From positions 1 through 14,998 of the forward strand of contig CATLZI010000020.1 of NCBI GenBank assembly GCA_950063125.1: DNA of 14,998 nt, written 5' to 3'. Shown here in pieces: positions 1-7,275 of the stretch. The position numbers and the translations under genes are program-made. This DNA is from an uncultured Porticoccus sp. GTDB taxonomy: Bacteria > Pseudomonadota > Gammaproteobacteria > Pseudomonadales > Porticoccaceae. The notes under the pieces are model-generated. The model had not been told where the DNA came from. It made no database searches and saw nothing but the letters and a program-made list of their open reading frames with translations. Position 1 is the first letter of the stretch; each line of letters begins with the position of its first letter.

Positions 1-704
1 CCTATGGTGTCGAATTCCTCATCACTGATCCCGACATCGAAGAATTCATTGAAATCCTCGATGGGTGTCAGGGCATCCACCAGATAGCTGTTGTCCTGCT
101 GGGGACGAATCATGGTGTCTTCGTCCTCATCGGTCTCATCTTCGATGTCGCCGACAATTTCCTCGAGAATATCCTCAATGGTGATCAGCCCGGCAATGCC
201 GCCATATTCGTCAATGACGATAGCCATGTGATAGCGCTGTTCGCGGAACTCCCGCAACAGCACATTCAGCCGCTTGCTCTCGGGGATGATCGTGGCGGGC
301 CTGATCACATTGGCAATTTCGAAATTTTCACGACCGCTCAGTAGCAGCGGTAATAGCTCCTTGGCCAACAGAATGCCGACAATATCATCAGCATTGTCAC
401 CGATCACCGGGAAGCGGGAGTGGCTGGATTCGATAACCAGCTCGAGAAGGTCTTCAAGGCTGGTATTTTGCTGAATCACGACCATTTGAGTGCGGGGGAT
501 CATGATTTCCCGCACCTGCTGGTCGGAGACATGCAGTGCCCCCTCAATAATTTCCAGCGCATCGTGATCAATAATGCCGTTATCGTAGGCGGAGCGGAGG
601 GTGTTCGCCAGCTCCTCCCGCGATTGTGGCTCCGAGGAAAAGGCCGTGGCCAGTTTGCCTAACCAGGATTTCTCCTGTGTGCCGTTCAAGTCGTCATCAG
701 TCAT
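1..704 (-). CDS. corC: CorC/HlyC-family CBS-domain protein (partial, C-terminus off the left edge)
   Basis: The first 234 residues are visible and the frame runs off the left edge. Residues about 64-190 hold a tandem CBS pair. It starts at VREIMIPR (64-71) and ends in the family signature VIDEYGG...GLIT.EDILEEIVGDI.DE (163-190), followed by the beginning of the small C-terminal CorC_HlyC transporter-associated domain. There is no membrane segment, as expected for the short soluble CorC/YbeX type rather than the DUF21-containing type. CorC is linked in enterobacteria to Mg/Co efflux and, in this operon context, to ribosome and RNA quality control; the exact role here is inferred. The ATG lies inside the last codons of ybeY (8-base overlap), so translation is probably coupled. 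In many gammaproteobacteria lnt follows next, which would be to the left of this window. Confidence 0.93.
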   Translation of the reverse strand, partial: MTDDDLNGTQEKSWLGKLATAFSSEPQSREELANTLRSAYDNGIIDHDALEIIEGALHVSDQQVREIMIPRTQMVVIQQNTSLEDLLELVIESSHSRFPVIGDNADDIVGILLAKELLPLLLSGRENFEIANVIRPATIIPESKRLNVLLREFREQRYHMAIVIDEYGGIAGLITIEDILEEIVGDIEDETDEDEDTMIRPQQDNSYLVDALTPIEDFNEFFDVGISDEEFDTI

Positions 705-1185
705 GAAATATCTGCTGCTCCGGAGCATCATCCTGTTGGTAGGGTGGTGAAAAACCCAGCTTTGTCAGTATACGGGTTTCAAGGGCTTCCATTATATCCG
801 CATCATTATCTTCAATATGGTCGTAGCCGATCAAATGCAGGCAGCCGTGAACCAGTATGTGCGCCCAATGCGCCTCAATGGGTTTGCTCTGCTCGGCGGC
901 TTCGCGCTCGACCACCGGTGCACAAATGACCAGATCCCCGAGCAGCGGAAGTTCTAAATCCGGTGGCAAATCGGCCGGGAAAGACAACACATTGGTGGGG
1001 CCCGGTTTGTGGCGATAGCGTTGGTTCAGTTCGGCACACTCTGCTTCACCGACAATTCTCACGCTCAGCTCGGCCGTTTGTCGGGTGCTGGACAGTGCTG
1101 CGGTAGCCCAGCAGCGCAGCTGTTTTCTGTCCGGTATCCAGCCCGTTTTACCAGAGGTGTTGTCGATATCGAGCTGAAGCTTCAT
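697..1185 (-). CDS. ybeY: Endoribonuclease YbeY (rRNA maturation factor)
   Basis: The protein has 162 residues, the usual length. It carries the zinc-binding signature H-x3-H-x5-H at H113, H117 and H123 (HGCLHLIGYDH), which defines the YbeY/UPF0054 family. The family is a single-strand-specific metal-dependent endoribonuclease needed for 16S rRNA 3'-end processing and 70S ribosome quality control. The region N66-P70 (NVLSFP) is also typical. Its ATG overlaps the stop of the upstream phoH gene by four bases (ATGA) and its end overlaps corC, which marks a translationally coupled operon. Nothing is unusual apart from a short polar tail after residue 145. Confidence 0.97.
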   Translation of the reverse strand: MKLQLDIDNTSGKTGWIPDRKQLRCWATAALSSTRQTAELSVRIVGEAECAELNQRYRHKPGPTNVLSFPADLPPDLELPLLGDLVICAPVVEREAAEQSKPIEAHWAHILVHGCLHLIGYDHIEDNDADIMEALETRILTKLGFSPPYQQDDAPEQQIFHD

Positions 1186-2222
1186 TGCGGGGGGTCTTTG
1201 GCCTCGTCCTGCTCGAAGGCATCATAGGCATCGACAATCTGCTGTACTAGCGGGTGGCGAACCACATCCTTCGAGCCGAAAAACGTAAAGCTGATATCCT
1301 CGACGTCCTTGAGCACCTTGCAGACGTGAAGCAGTCCGGAGTGACTGGGTCGGGGCAGGTCGATCTGGGAGGTATCCCCGGTAATTACCGCGGTGGAACT
1401 GAAACCGATTCTGGTGAGGAACATCTTCATTTGTTCCCTGGTGGTGTTCTGGCTCTCATCGAGAATAATGAAAGAGTTGTTCAGGGTGCGGCCGCGCATG
1501 TAAGCCAGCGGTGCTACTTCAATAACACTCCGGTCAATGAGTTTTGCTACCGTTTCAACGCCGAGCATTTCATACAGCGCATCGTAGAGTGGGCGCAGAT
1601 AGGGGTCCACCTTCTGGCTCAGATCTCCGGGCAAAAAACCGAGTTTTTCGCCGGCTTCAACAGCAGGGCGCACCAGCAGAATGCGCTCCACTTCGTCTCT
1701 CAGTAGCGCTTCCACCGCGCAGGCTACCGCTAGATAGGTTTTGCCGGTACCGGCAGGTCCCACCCCAAAATTGATATCGTGGGTCTGTACGGCCCGGACA
1801 TAGCGTTGCTGGCTGAGTCCTCTGGGTTTGATATTGCCTTTTTTGGTGCGGATGACCGTCTGCGTTATAGCGTTCTCTGTCTCGGTGACATTGCTGTCAG
1901 CTGTAGTCGTGGTCGCATAGTGTTCCATAGGCATTCCGGCAGTGGATTGTTGAATGGCAAGATGAATGTGGTCGGGTGTCAGCTCACGGCTGCGACCGGT
2001 TTCCTGATAGAGGTGATGGAGAAGTTGCCCAGCCACGTCAGCTGCGGCATGGTCGCCAATCAGTGCGAAGGTATTGCCTCGGTTGCGAATCTCGATTTTC
2101 AGCCGCTGTTCGATGTGTCTGAGGTGTTCGTCGAATTGTCCGCAGAGTGTTGCTAGGCGACGGGTGTCGCTGGGTTCCAGCGTGATGGTTTGTGTTGCAG
2201 TCTGAATATTCAAATTTTCCAA
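1182..2222 (-). CDS. ybeZ: PhoH-like ATPase (YbeZ)
   Basis: The protein has 346 residues. The Walker A motif GPAGTGKT is at 155-162 and Walker B FIILDE is at 251-256. The long conserved stretch RPAVEAGEKLGFLPGDL (185-201) identifies the PhoH-like/YbeZ family. These are P-loop NTPases that work with YbeY in rRNA metabolism; the biochemical role is only partly known. The start is TTG: AGAGGG lies seven bases upstream of TTG at 2222, and no in-frame ATG precedes the conserved region. The N-terminal 110 residues include a KH-like segment and a Thr-rich linker (104-107). ybeY follows with a four-base overlap. About 104 bases separate it from miaB upstream, so it may have its own promoter, but I see no convincing one. 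Confidence 0.95.
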   Translation of the reverse strand: MENLNIQTATQTITLEPSDTRRLATLCGQFDEHLRHIEQRLKIEIRNRGNTFALIGDHAAADVAGQLLHHLYQETGRSRELTPDHIHLAIQQSTAGMPMEHYATTTTADSNVTETENAITQTVIRTKKGNIKPRGLSQQRYVRAVQTHDINFGVGPAGTGKTYLAVACAVEALLRDEVERILLVRPAVEAGEKLGFLPGDLSQKVDPYLRPLYDALYEMLGVETVAKLIDRSVIEVAPLAYMRGRTLNNSFIILDESQNTTREQMKMFLTRIGFSSTAVITGDTSQIDLPRPSHSGLLHVCKVLKDVEDISFTFFGSKDVVRHPLVQQIVDAYDAFEQDEAKDPPQ

Positions 2223-2326
2223 TAGGCCGCCCTCTGCGGCTACGCATGTAGGGCAAGCATATAACCTTTATTAGGGTCTGAAAACAGTTTTGAGTGAGGT
2301 TTATAGGTATTTGCCAGCGCCGTCAT

Positions 2327-3691
2327 TTATGCTGCAGTGTTCTCCGTTGCAGCGATCAGGCGTCCGCGCAGTGAATTGGGCAACGCCTCGATAATGCTCA
2401 CCCGGGCAAACGTACCTATCAGTTGATGGTCGGTGGCTGAGAAATTGACGACCCGGTTGTTTTCGGTGCGGCCCTGCAACTGGCCGGGATCTTTCTTTGA
2501 AATGCCAGTGATCAGGATGGTCTGTTCAGTACCGACCATTTGTTCACTGATGCTCGTGGCATGCTGACTGATCCGGCTTTGCAGGATTTGCAGTCGTTGT
2601 TTCTTGAGATTTTCGTGCGTGCTATCGGGCAGATCGGCTGCCGGTGTGCCCGGTCGGGCGCTGTACACAAAGCTGAAGCTGTGATCAAAGCCGATATCCT
2701 GAATCAGCTTGAGGGTATCCTCGAAGTCCTTCTCGGTCTCACCGGGAAAACCAATGATGAAGTCCGATGAAATGCTGATATCCGGTCGGATCCGGCGCAG
2801 CTTGCGAATTTTTGATTTGTATTCCAGTACGGTATGGCCACGTTTCATGGCCGCCAGAATTCGGTCCGAGCCACTTTGCACCGGTAGGTGGAGGTGGCTG
2901 ACCAGTTCGGGTACCTCAGCGTAGGCCGCAATGAGACTGTCTGAAAATTCCACCGGGTGGGAGGTGGTATAGCGAATGCGGTCAATGCCTTCAATCCCCG
3001 CCACATAGCCAATGAGTTCCGCCAGGTCACAGAGGCTACCGTCGGGCATGCTGCCGCGGTAGGCATTGACATTCTGTCCCAGCAAATTGACTTCCCGCAC
3101 GCCCTGGCCGGCCAGATGAGCCACTTCCGCGAGTACATCTGCAGCCGGGCGGCTGACTTCCTCGCCTCTTGTATAGGGCACAACACAAAAGGTGCAGTAT
3201 TTGGAGCAGCCTTCCATAATTGAAACGAAGGCGGTGACGCCATCGGCATCCGGCTGAGGTAACCGGTCAAATTTCTCAATTTCCGGGAAGCTGATATCGA
3301 CGATGGTGGTGCCGTCTCGCTGTTTCCTTTCGGCCAGCATTTCCGGCAACCGGTGCAATGTCTGGGGGCCAAACACCAAGTCCACAAAAGGTGCGCGCCT
3401 GGCAATGGCGTCACCCTCCTGACTGGCGACACAGCCGCCAACACCGATGATCAGTTCCGGGTTGCGGGCTTTGAGGTGTTTCCAGCGACCGAGCTGGTGA
3501 AAAACCTTTTCCTGGGCTTTTTCCCGGATCGAGCAGGTGTTCAGCAACAGTACGTCGGCTTCTTCCGGGTTGTCTGTTGCCACCATCTGATGGCTGTCGC
3601 CCAGCAGATCGCGCATGCGCGATGAATCGTATTCATTCATCTGGCAGCCGTGAGTGACAATGTGCAGTTTTTTGATTTTTGGCTCGGACAT
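2327..3691 (-). CDS. miaB: tRNA-2-methylthio-N6-dimethylallyladenosine synthase MiaB
   Basis: The protein has 454 residues. The N-terminal UPF0004 domain carries the three auxiliary-cluster cysteines C16, C53 and C87. The radical SAM cluster motif CxxxCxxC is at C162, C166 and C169 (CSKYCTFC). A C-terminal TRAM-like RNA-binding segment runs from about residue 380 to 445. The enzyme adds a methylthio group to C2 of i6A37 in tRNAs that read UNN codons, using SAM and two 4Fe-4S clusters. The combination MTHGCQMN-like start, GGCVA and the spacing of cysteines separates MiaB from RimO and MtaB. The ATG at 3691 matches the family start, although no strong Shine-Dalgarno is visible. It is probably the first gene of the minus-strand run toward phoH and ybeY. 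Confidence 0.97.
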   Translation of the reverse strand: MSEPKIKKLHIVTHGCQMNEYDSSRMRDLLGDSHQMVATDNPEEADVLLLNTCSIREKAQEKVFHQLGRWKHLKARNPELIIGVGGCVASQEGDAIARRAPFVDLVFGPQTLHRLPEMLAERKQRDGTTIVDISFPEIEKFDRLPQPDADGVTAFVSIMEGCSKYCTFCVVPYTRGEEVSRPAADVLAEVAHLAGQGVREVNLLGQNVNAYRGSMPDGSLCDLAELIGYVAGIEGIDRIRYTTSHPVEFSDSLIAAYAEVPELVSHLHLPVQSGSDRILAAMKRGHTVLEYKSKIRKLRRIRPDISISSDFIIGFPGETEKDFEDTLKLIQDIGFDHSFSFVYSARPGTPAADLPDSTHENLKKQRLQILQSRISQHATSISEQMVGTEQTILITGISKKDPGQLQGRTENNRVVNFSATDHQLIGTFARVSIIEALPNSLRGRLIAATENTAA

Positions 3692-3718
3692 AAATGCTGG
3701 CTATGGATACACTTGGCG

Positions 3719-3740
3719 CGGCCGCACAGTATAGCGGCCG
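3719..3740 (-). promoter_or_regulatory. Candidate miaB promoter -10 inside a GC-rich palindrome
   Basis: On the minus strand TATACT (3733-3728) is a near-consensus -10, about 37 bases before the miaB ATG. It is flanked exactly by the inverted repeat CGGCCGC (3719-3725) and GCGGCCG (3734-3740). No good -35 is visible. The palindrome could be an operator or the base of a 5' leader hairpin; this is inference from layout only. Confidence 0.35.
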
Positions 3741-3794
3741 TCGGGGATGAATCCCACAGGGTGTGGTCTGATTGGGTGAAATTTGTGCAGATTG

Positions 3795-3803
3795 TGGTAT
3801 TCT
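3795..3803 (+). promoter_or_regulatory. Candidate extended -10 promoter for the DUF1820 gene
   Basis: TGGTATTCT has the extended -10 form (TGn followed by TATTCT), and lies about 38 bases before the ATG at 3841. The -35 region is poor, which is tolerated by extended -10 promoters. Just before the ATG the sequence ACAGGCAACCTGT (3828-3840) can fold into a five-base stem that includes the weak Shine-Dalgarno AGG. Confidence 0.35.
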
Positions 3804-3840
3804 TTCGCGCCCTTGATAAACCGGTGAACAGGCAACCTGT

Positions 3841-4182
3841 ATGGCATCAACCCCCATTTACAAAATTGTATTTTTCAATCAGGGTCAGGTGTACGAAATC
3901 TATGCCCGGCAAGTCTACCAGAGCGATTTGTGGGGGTTTTTGGAAGTCGAGGAGTTTGTGTTTGGCGAACGCTCCCAGATGATTGTTGACCCTTCCGAAG
4001 AAAAACTGAAGAACGAGTTTTCCTCTGTCAAGCGGAGCTTTATTCCGCTGCATTCTGTTGTGCGCATTGATGAAGTGGAAAAAGAAGGTTCCTGTAAAAT
4101 TATTGAGGCGAAGGGCGGCGCCGGTAATGTCACCCCTTTCCCCTATCCGGGTCTTGCCCCCAAACCAAAAAGCGATCGCTAG
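3841..4182 (+). CDS. DUF1820 family protein
   Basis: A 113-residue soluble protein of the conserved gammaproteobacterial DUF1820 family. Recognisable traits are the start PIYKIVFFNQGQVYEIYA, the centre VEEFVFGERSQMIVDPSEEKLKNEF and the segment FIPLHSVVRIDEVEKEG, which together read as a compact beta-rich domain. The tail after residue 95 is Pro-rich and likely disordered. It has no membrane segment and no signal peptide. No function is established for the family that I know of. It stands alone on the plus strand, divergent from miaB, and ends before an intrinsic terminator, so it is probably a single-gene transcript. Confidence 0.9.
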   Translation: MASTPIYKIVFFNQGQVYEIYARQVYQSDLWGFLEVEEFVFGERSQMIVDPSEEKLKNEFSSVKRSFIPLHSVVRIDEVEKEGSCKIIEAKGGAGNVTPFPYPGLAPKPKSDR

Positions 4183-4208
4183 TTAACAGGTACCTGTTTG
4201 CTGAATAC

Positions 4209-4235
4209 AAAGGGCAGCTTGCGCTGCCCTTTTTG
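4209..4235 (+). terminator. Rho-independent terminator after the DUF1820 gene
   Basis: Ten-base stem AAAGGGCAGC / GCTGCCCTTT with a TTGC loop, with the T run continuing to TTTTT on the plus strand. It ends the DUF1820 transcript. Read on the minus strand the stem is followed by TTTG only, so it may also act, more weakly, on the convergent aminotransferase transcript. Confidence 0.9.
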
Positions 4236-4246
4236 ATGTCAGGCGC

Positions 4247-5524
4247 TTAGGCCTCGAGTTGTTGGTTCACAGAGGCCAGTTTCACGGCATTACAGAATAC
4301 GGCCATGGCGCGATCAATATCCTCAACGGTGGGAAATGACGGTGCCAGCCGGATATTTTTATCGTCCGGGTCTTTGCCGTAGGGGAAGGTGGCGCCCGCC
4401 GGGGTGAGTTTGACCCCCGCCTCTGCAGCCAGCTGGATGACGGCGTTGGCCAGCCCGGGGCGGGTATCGAAAGAAATAAAGTAACCGCCATCGGGTGAAC
4501 TCCATTCTCCCAGGTCAGAATCGCGGAAGTTTTCCTCAAGGTGTTTCAGCACGCAGGCAAAGCGCGGTCGCAGCAGTTCGGCATGTCGGGCCATGTGGCT
4601 GCGCAGTTCCGTCATAGTGCCAATCATTTTCAGATGCCGGAGCTGGTTGACCTTGTCTGGCCCGATAGTGGCAATCCCCAGATGCTTTTTCATGGTATCT
4701 AAATTTATTTTGCTGCCGGCCATGAATGCCACTCCTGCACCGGCAAAAGTCACCTTGGAGGTCGATCCGAATTGCAGCACGCTATCTTCGGTACCATGTT
4801 TTTCACAGAATTCCCGGATATTGGCCAGTTCGGCAGGTTTATCCACAAGGTCGTGAACTGCGTAGGCGTTGTCATAGAAGACCCGGAAGTTTTTGGCTGC
4901 GATAGTCCCCAGTCCGGCCAGCCGTTCGATGGTCGCGGCGCTGTAAATACAGCCGGTGGGATTGGAGTATTTGGGTACACACCAGATTCCCTTGATGCTG
5001 CTGTCATTGCGGATCAGGGCTTCCACTGCATCCATATCCGGGCCATTGTCATTCATCGGCACGTTGACCATTTCAATGCCAAATTCCTCGCAGATGGCAA
5101 AGTGACGGTCATAACCGGGCACCGGGCAGAGAAACTTGACGGTTTCTTCATGTCGCCAGGCCGAGTCCGGTCCGCTCAAACCAAACTGCCAGGCAAACAG
5201 GACACTGAAATACATCAGGGTCAGGCTGCTATTGCCCCCCACCATGATTTCGTCAGAGTTTACGCCGAGGATCTCTGCCGCCAGTTGGCGCATTGCCGGC
5301 AAACCGTCCAGTCCGCCGTAATTGCGGGTATCCACACCCTCGTCTGAAACATAATTTCCCTGCAGGATGCCATCCAGCGCATCGGCTAATGACAATTGAT
5401 TTGCTGAGGGCTTGCCCCGGGTCAGATCGAGATTAAGCTTGCTGGAGACAAAGTTCCGGTGGTTGGCAGAAAGCTCTTCTTGCCAGCGTTGCAACTGTTG
5501 ACGGTCTGCTTGTTCGACGTACAC
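4247..5524 (-). CDS. PLP-dependent class I/II aminotransferase (aspartate aminotransferase-like, MocR-type PF12897 family)
   Basis: With the chosen start the protein has 425 residues, close to the family's usual length. PLP-site residues are visible: SNPTG (187-191) with N188, D218, Y221 in FYDNAYAVHD, and the Schiff-base lysine K257 in GSTSKVTFAGAG. LNLDLTRGKPS (30-40) is the characteristic N-terminal block. It probably transaminates aspartate or a related amino acid; the substrate is not decided by sequence. The start is GTG at 5524: AAGAGGA lies six bases upstream, and a perfect TATAAT at 5603-5598 would start RNA near 5591. ATG at 5581 or 5587 would give 444 or 446 residues with a Ser/Pro-rich, rare-codon-rich extension unlike the family. 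The frame stays open up to 5785, but that part overlaps the upstream ATPase gene. Confidence 0.88.
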   Translation of the reverse strand: MYVEQADRQQLQRWQEELSANHRNFVSSKLNLDLTRGKPSANQLSLADALDGILQGNYVSDEGVDTRNYGGLDGLPAMRQLAAEILGVNSDEIMVGGNSSLTLMYFSVLFAWQFGLSGPDSAWRHEETVKFLCPVPGYDRHFAICEEFGIEMVNVPMNDNGPDMDAVEALIRNDSSIKGIWCVPKYSNPTGCIYSAATIERLAGLGTIAAKNFRVFYDNAYAVHDLVDKPAELANIREFCEKHGTEDSVLQFGSTSKVTFAGAGVAFMAGSKINLDTMKKHLGIATIGPDKVNQLRHLKMIGTMTELRSHMARHAELLRPRFACVLKHLEENFRDSDLGEWSSPDGGYFISFDTRPGLANAVIQLAAEAGVKLTPAGATFPYGKDPDDKNIRLAPSFPTVEDIDRAMAVFCNAVKLASVNQQLEA

Positions 5525-5597
5525 GGGGATTCCTCTTGACGGGGTTGGGGGTGAAGTTTTGGGTGCTGCGGATAGATACATTCGCATACCTCGAGTG

Positions 5598-5603
5598 ATT
5601 ATA
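5598..5603 (-). promoter_or_regulatory. Consensus -10 hexamer upstream of the aminotransferase gene
   Basis: TATAAT on the minus strand, a perfect match to the sigma-70 -10 element, in the 127-base gap between the ATPase and aminotransferase genes. The predicted RNA start near 5591 would place the ATGs at 5587 and 5581 almost at the 5' end, and the GTG at 5524 behind a leader of about 65 bases. No clear -35 is visible at 16-18 bases. Confidence 0.4.
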
Positions 5604-5651
5604 CGAAAAACATAACACTCGGTGGGATGGAATAATGGGCTGTTCAGGCCA

Positions 5652-6869
5652 TTAAATCCAGAACTGCCAGGGACGTTTTTGTACTTCTTTGTCTTCCTTG
5701 CGGCGCCCGGGGTTTTGTCGCCGGTCTTTTTTCCCCGGCTCGTATCGGACTTCCTGGCGGGGATCAGAGAAAGAGCGTCTTTCACCTTTTCTTGAATCGG
5801 GCCCCTGGTATGCCTCAGTTTGGGTTAATTCCTTTGCCTGAAAGAGGTTCTCTTTGCTTGGCGGGACTTCCTCGAATTTTGGCTGGATAGCCAGCCCCGG
5901 TTGAGGTGCCGGGGCTGGAGGGGTCCTGCGAGCGGTGTCCGAAATATCAACTACTTTTTTTTTAGTGTCGCTAACGGCCGCAGGCGCTGCCTGGGGCGGT
6001 GTATCGTAGGTATCCTGAACAGCAAAATCGAGATCGGGAAGCATGGTCTTCGATGTCAGCTGTTCCTGGTTTATTTCGCCCAATACAATCTTGGCGTCGT
6101 TAATGCTGATTTTATGCAATTCTTCAACGCAGGCATGTAAAAAAAGTCGACTGCAAATCATATTGATGCGTCGAGGAATACCCTCGCTGACTTTGTGGAT
6201 CACGGGGTAAATGGCATTACTGATAGCGGGGTCTCCTTTCCAGCCAACCTGATTCAACCTGTGTTTGATGTAACCCTTAGTTTCCTCTTCATTCAGGGAT
6301 GCCAAATGGCAGGCGGCCACGAGTCGCTGGTGCACTTGTTCCATATTCGGCTGCTGAACAATATCCCTGAGTTCTTCCTGGCCCAAAAGAAAAATCTGCA
6401 GCAGAGGTTGTCGGCTCATCTGCAAATTGGTGAGCAATCGAAGTTCTTCCAGTGCGGCCGTGGAGAGGTCCTGGGCTTCGTCAATAATCAGGAGGGCGCG
6501 CTTGCCGGTTTTGTAGTCGTTGACAAAAAGCCGGGTCAACTGTTGCAGGAGGAGTGATTTATGGTCTGTGTTGGAAGACAGGCCAAATGCATCGGCAACC
6601 ATTCGCAACAGGTCGTCTGCCCCCAGCTGTGTGCAGACCAGCATGGCGACATTCACTTGATCTTCCCGAAGACTTTCCACAAGATCGCTGACTAGGGTTG
6701 TTTTTCCCGTGCCGGGCTTGCCTGTAATCATTACAAAGCCTTCGGCGCGCTGAAACGCATACTGCATGTAAGCCTTGGCTTTGGCGTAACTGCGGTGGTT
6801 AAAGCAGAACCGATGATCCGGACTTAGTCGGAAGGGCTCGGCCTTGAGGTCATAAAATTGTTCGTACAT
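5652..6869 (-). CDS. ExeA-like AAA ATPase, XrtA/PEP-CTERM system-associated type
   Basis: The protein has 405 residues from the ATG at 6869. MYEQFYDLKAEPFRLSPD opens as in ExeA/GspA-type ATPases and the PEP-CTERM-locus ATPase subfamily. Walker A GKPGTGKTT is at 50-58 and Walker B ALLIIDEAQ is at 125-133, followed by an AAA-type lid with PRRIN. The known subfamily is about 270 residues. Here about 130 more follow, Pro/Ala-rich and then strongly charged, with repeated RR and KK pairs ending in RPWQFWI. In exosortase loci such ATPases sit with exopolysaccharide genes and are thought to power or regulate export; no direct function is proven. The start is supported by a good promoter whose -10 lies inside the longer TTG-initiated frame (from 6926), which excludes that start. 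Confidence 0.87.
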   Translation of the reverse strand: MYEQFYDLKAEPFRLSPDHRFCFNHRSYAKAKAYMQYAFQRAEGFVMITGKPGTGKTTLVSDLVESLREDQVNVAMLVCTQLGADDLLRMVADAFGLSSNTDHKSLLLQQLTRLFVNDYKTGKRALLIIDEAQDLSTAALEELRLLTNLQMSRQPLLQIFLLGQEELRDIVQQPNMEQVHQRLVAACHLASLNEEETKGYIKHRLNQVGWKGDPAISNAIYPVIHKVSEGIPRRINMICSRLFLHACVEELHKISINDAKIVLGEINQEQLTSKTMLPDLDFAVQDTYDTPPQAAPAAVSDTKKKVVDISDTARRTPPAPAPQPGLAIQPKFEEVPPSKENLFQAKELTQTEAYQGPDSRKGERRSFSDPRQEVRYEPGKKDRRQNPGRRKEDKEVQKRPWQFWI

Positions 6870-6910
6870 GGGAATTGGCCGAATTGTATTTTGGGTTTGA
6901 GAGCACCCAG

Positions 6911-6939
6911 AGTATAAATTGAGCAAATAAAATCAGCAA
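6911..6939 (-). promoter_or_regulatory. Sigma-70-like promoter of the ATPase gene
   Basis: On the minus strand TTGCTG (6939-6934) and TATACT (6916-6911) are separated by exactly 17 bases. RNA would start near 6904, leaving a 5' leader of about 35 bases before the ATG at 6869. No strong Shine-Dalgarno precedes that ATG. Confidence 0.6.
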
Positions 6940-6990
6940 CTTAATGCTTTTGCACTTATGATTTATTCGCTATGACCAAAATTGGCGGGA

Positions 6991-7018
6991 TTGAACGTAA
7001 ATGGTACCTGTCTATCCT
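6991..7018 (+). promoter_or_regulatory. Weak candidate promoter for the 66-residue membrane protein
   Basis: TTGAAC (6991-6996) and TATCCT (7013-7018) with a 16-base spacer, four of six matches each. It fits the position, with a leader of under 20 bases before the GTG at 7043 that includes the strong ribosome site. The match is marginal. Confidence 0.3.
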
Positions 7019-7042
7019 TAAATGTGACGTGAGGAGCGTTAA

Positions 7043-7243
7043 GTGAGAATTCTATCGAACATAGCCACAGTGGCGGGTATTGCCGGTGTGGTCATCTGTC
7101 TGCTGGCTGGTGTTATTCGTCTGATGGGCGATTACTACTTTGTGGGTTTTGAAATACTGACCCTGTTTAATATCGGTGTTGCAGCGATGGTTTTCAGTTG
7201 CCTGTTAAAGCTTGAGTATATTGTGCATTCGCTCAAGCGGTGA
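7043..7243 (+). CDS. Small two-helix membrane protein of unknown function
   Basis: A 66-residue protein starting at GTG (7043). A strong Shine-Dalgarno, GAGGAG, lies six bases upstream, which is the main reason to call it real. It has two hydrophobic segments at about residues 7-27 and 33-55, separated by a short polar turn (RLMGDYYF), and ends in a short basic tail HSLKR. I do not recognise the family. It is the only plus-strand gene between 4182 and 13120, divergent from the ATPase gene and convergent with the nucleotidyltransferase gene, so it is probably transcribed alone. A role at the membrane in the surrounding exopolysaccharide locus is possible but only by position. Confidence 0.7.
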   Translation: MRILSNIATVAGIAGVVICLLAGVIRLMGDYYFVGFEILTLFNIGVAAMVFSCLLKLEYIVHSLKR

Positions 7244-7275
7244 TTTTGCTGCGACGGGCAATGCTCTGAGAACAC

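Noticed and set aside
4772..5347. 191-codon plus-strand open frame opposite the aminotransferase
   Set aside because: An antisense shadow of a conserved PLP enzyme, with no ribosome site or family features.
5525..5785. N-terminal extension of the aminotransferase frame up to 5785
   Set aside because: It overlaps the upstream ATPase gene by 134 bases, has no ribosome site and is basic, low-complexity sequence unlike the family.
6870..6926. Earlier TTG start (6926) for the ATPase gene
   Set aside because: The promoter -10 (6916-6911) lies inside this stretch, and the family start MYEQFY corresponds to the ATG at 6869.
7001..7016. Possible sigma-54 -24/-12 site (TGGTAC then TATCC) upstream of the small membrane protein
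   Set aside because: The essential GC at -12 is missing, so it does not meet the sigma-54 pattern despite the PrsK/PrsR-type context.
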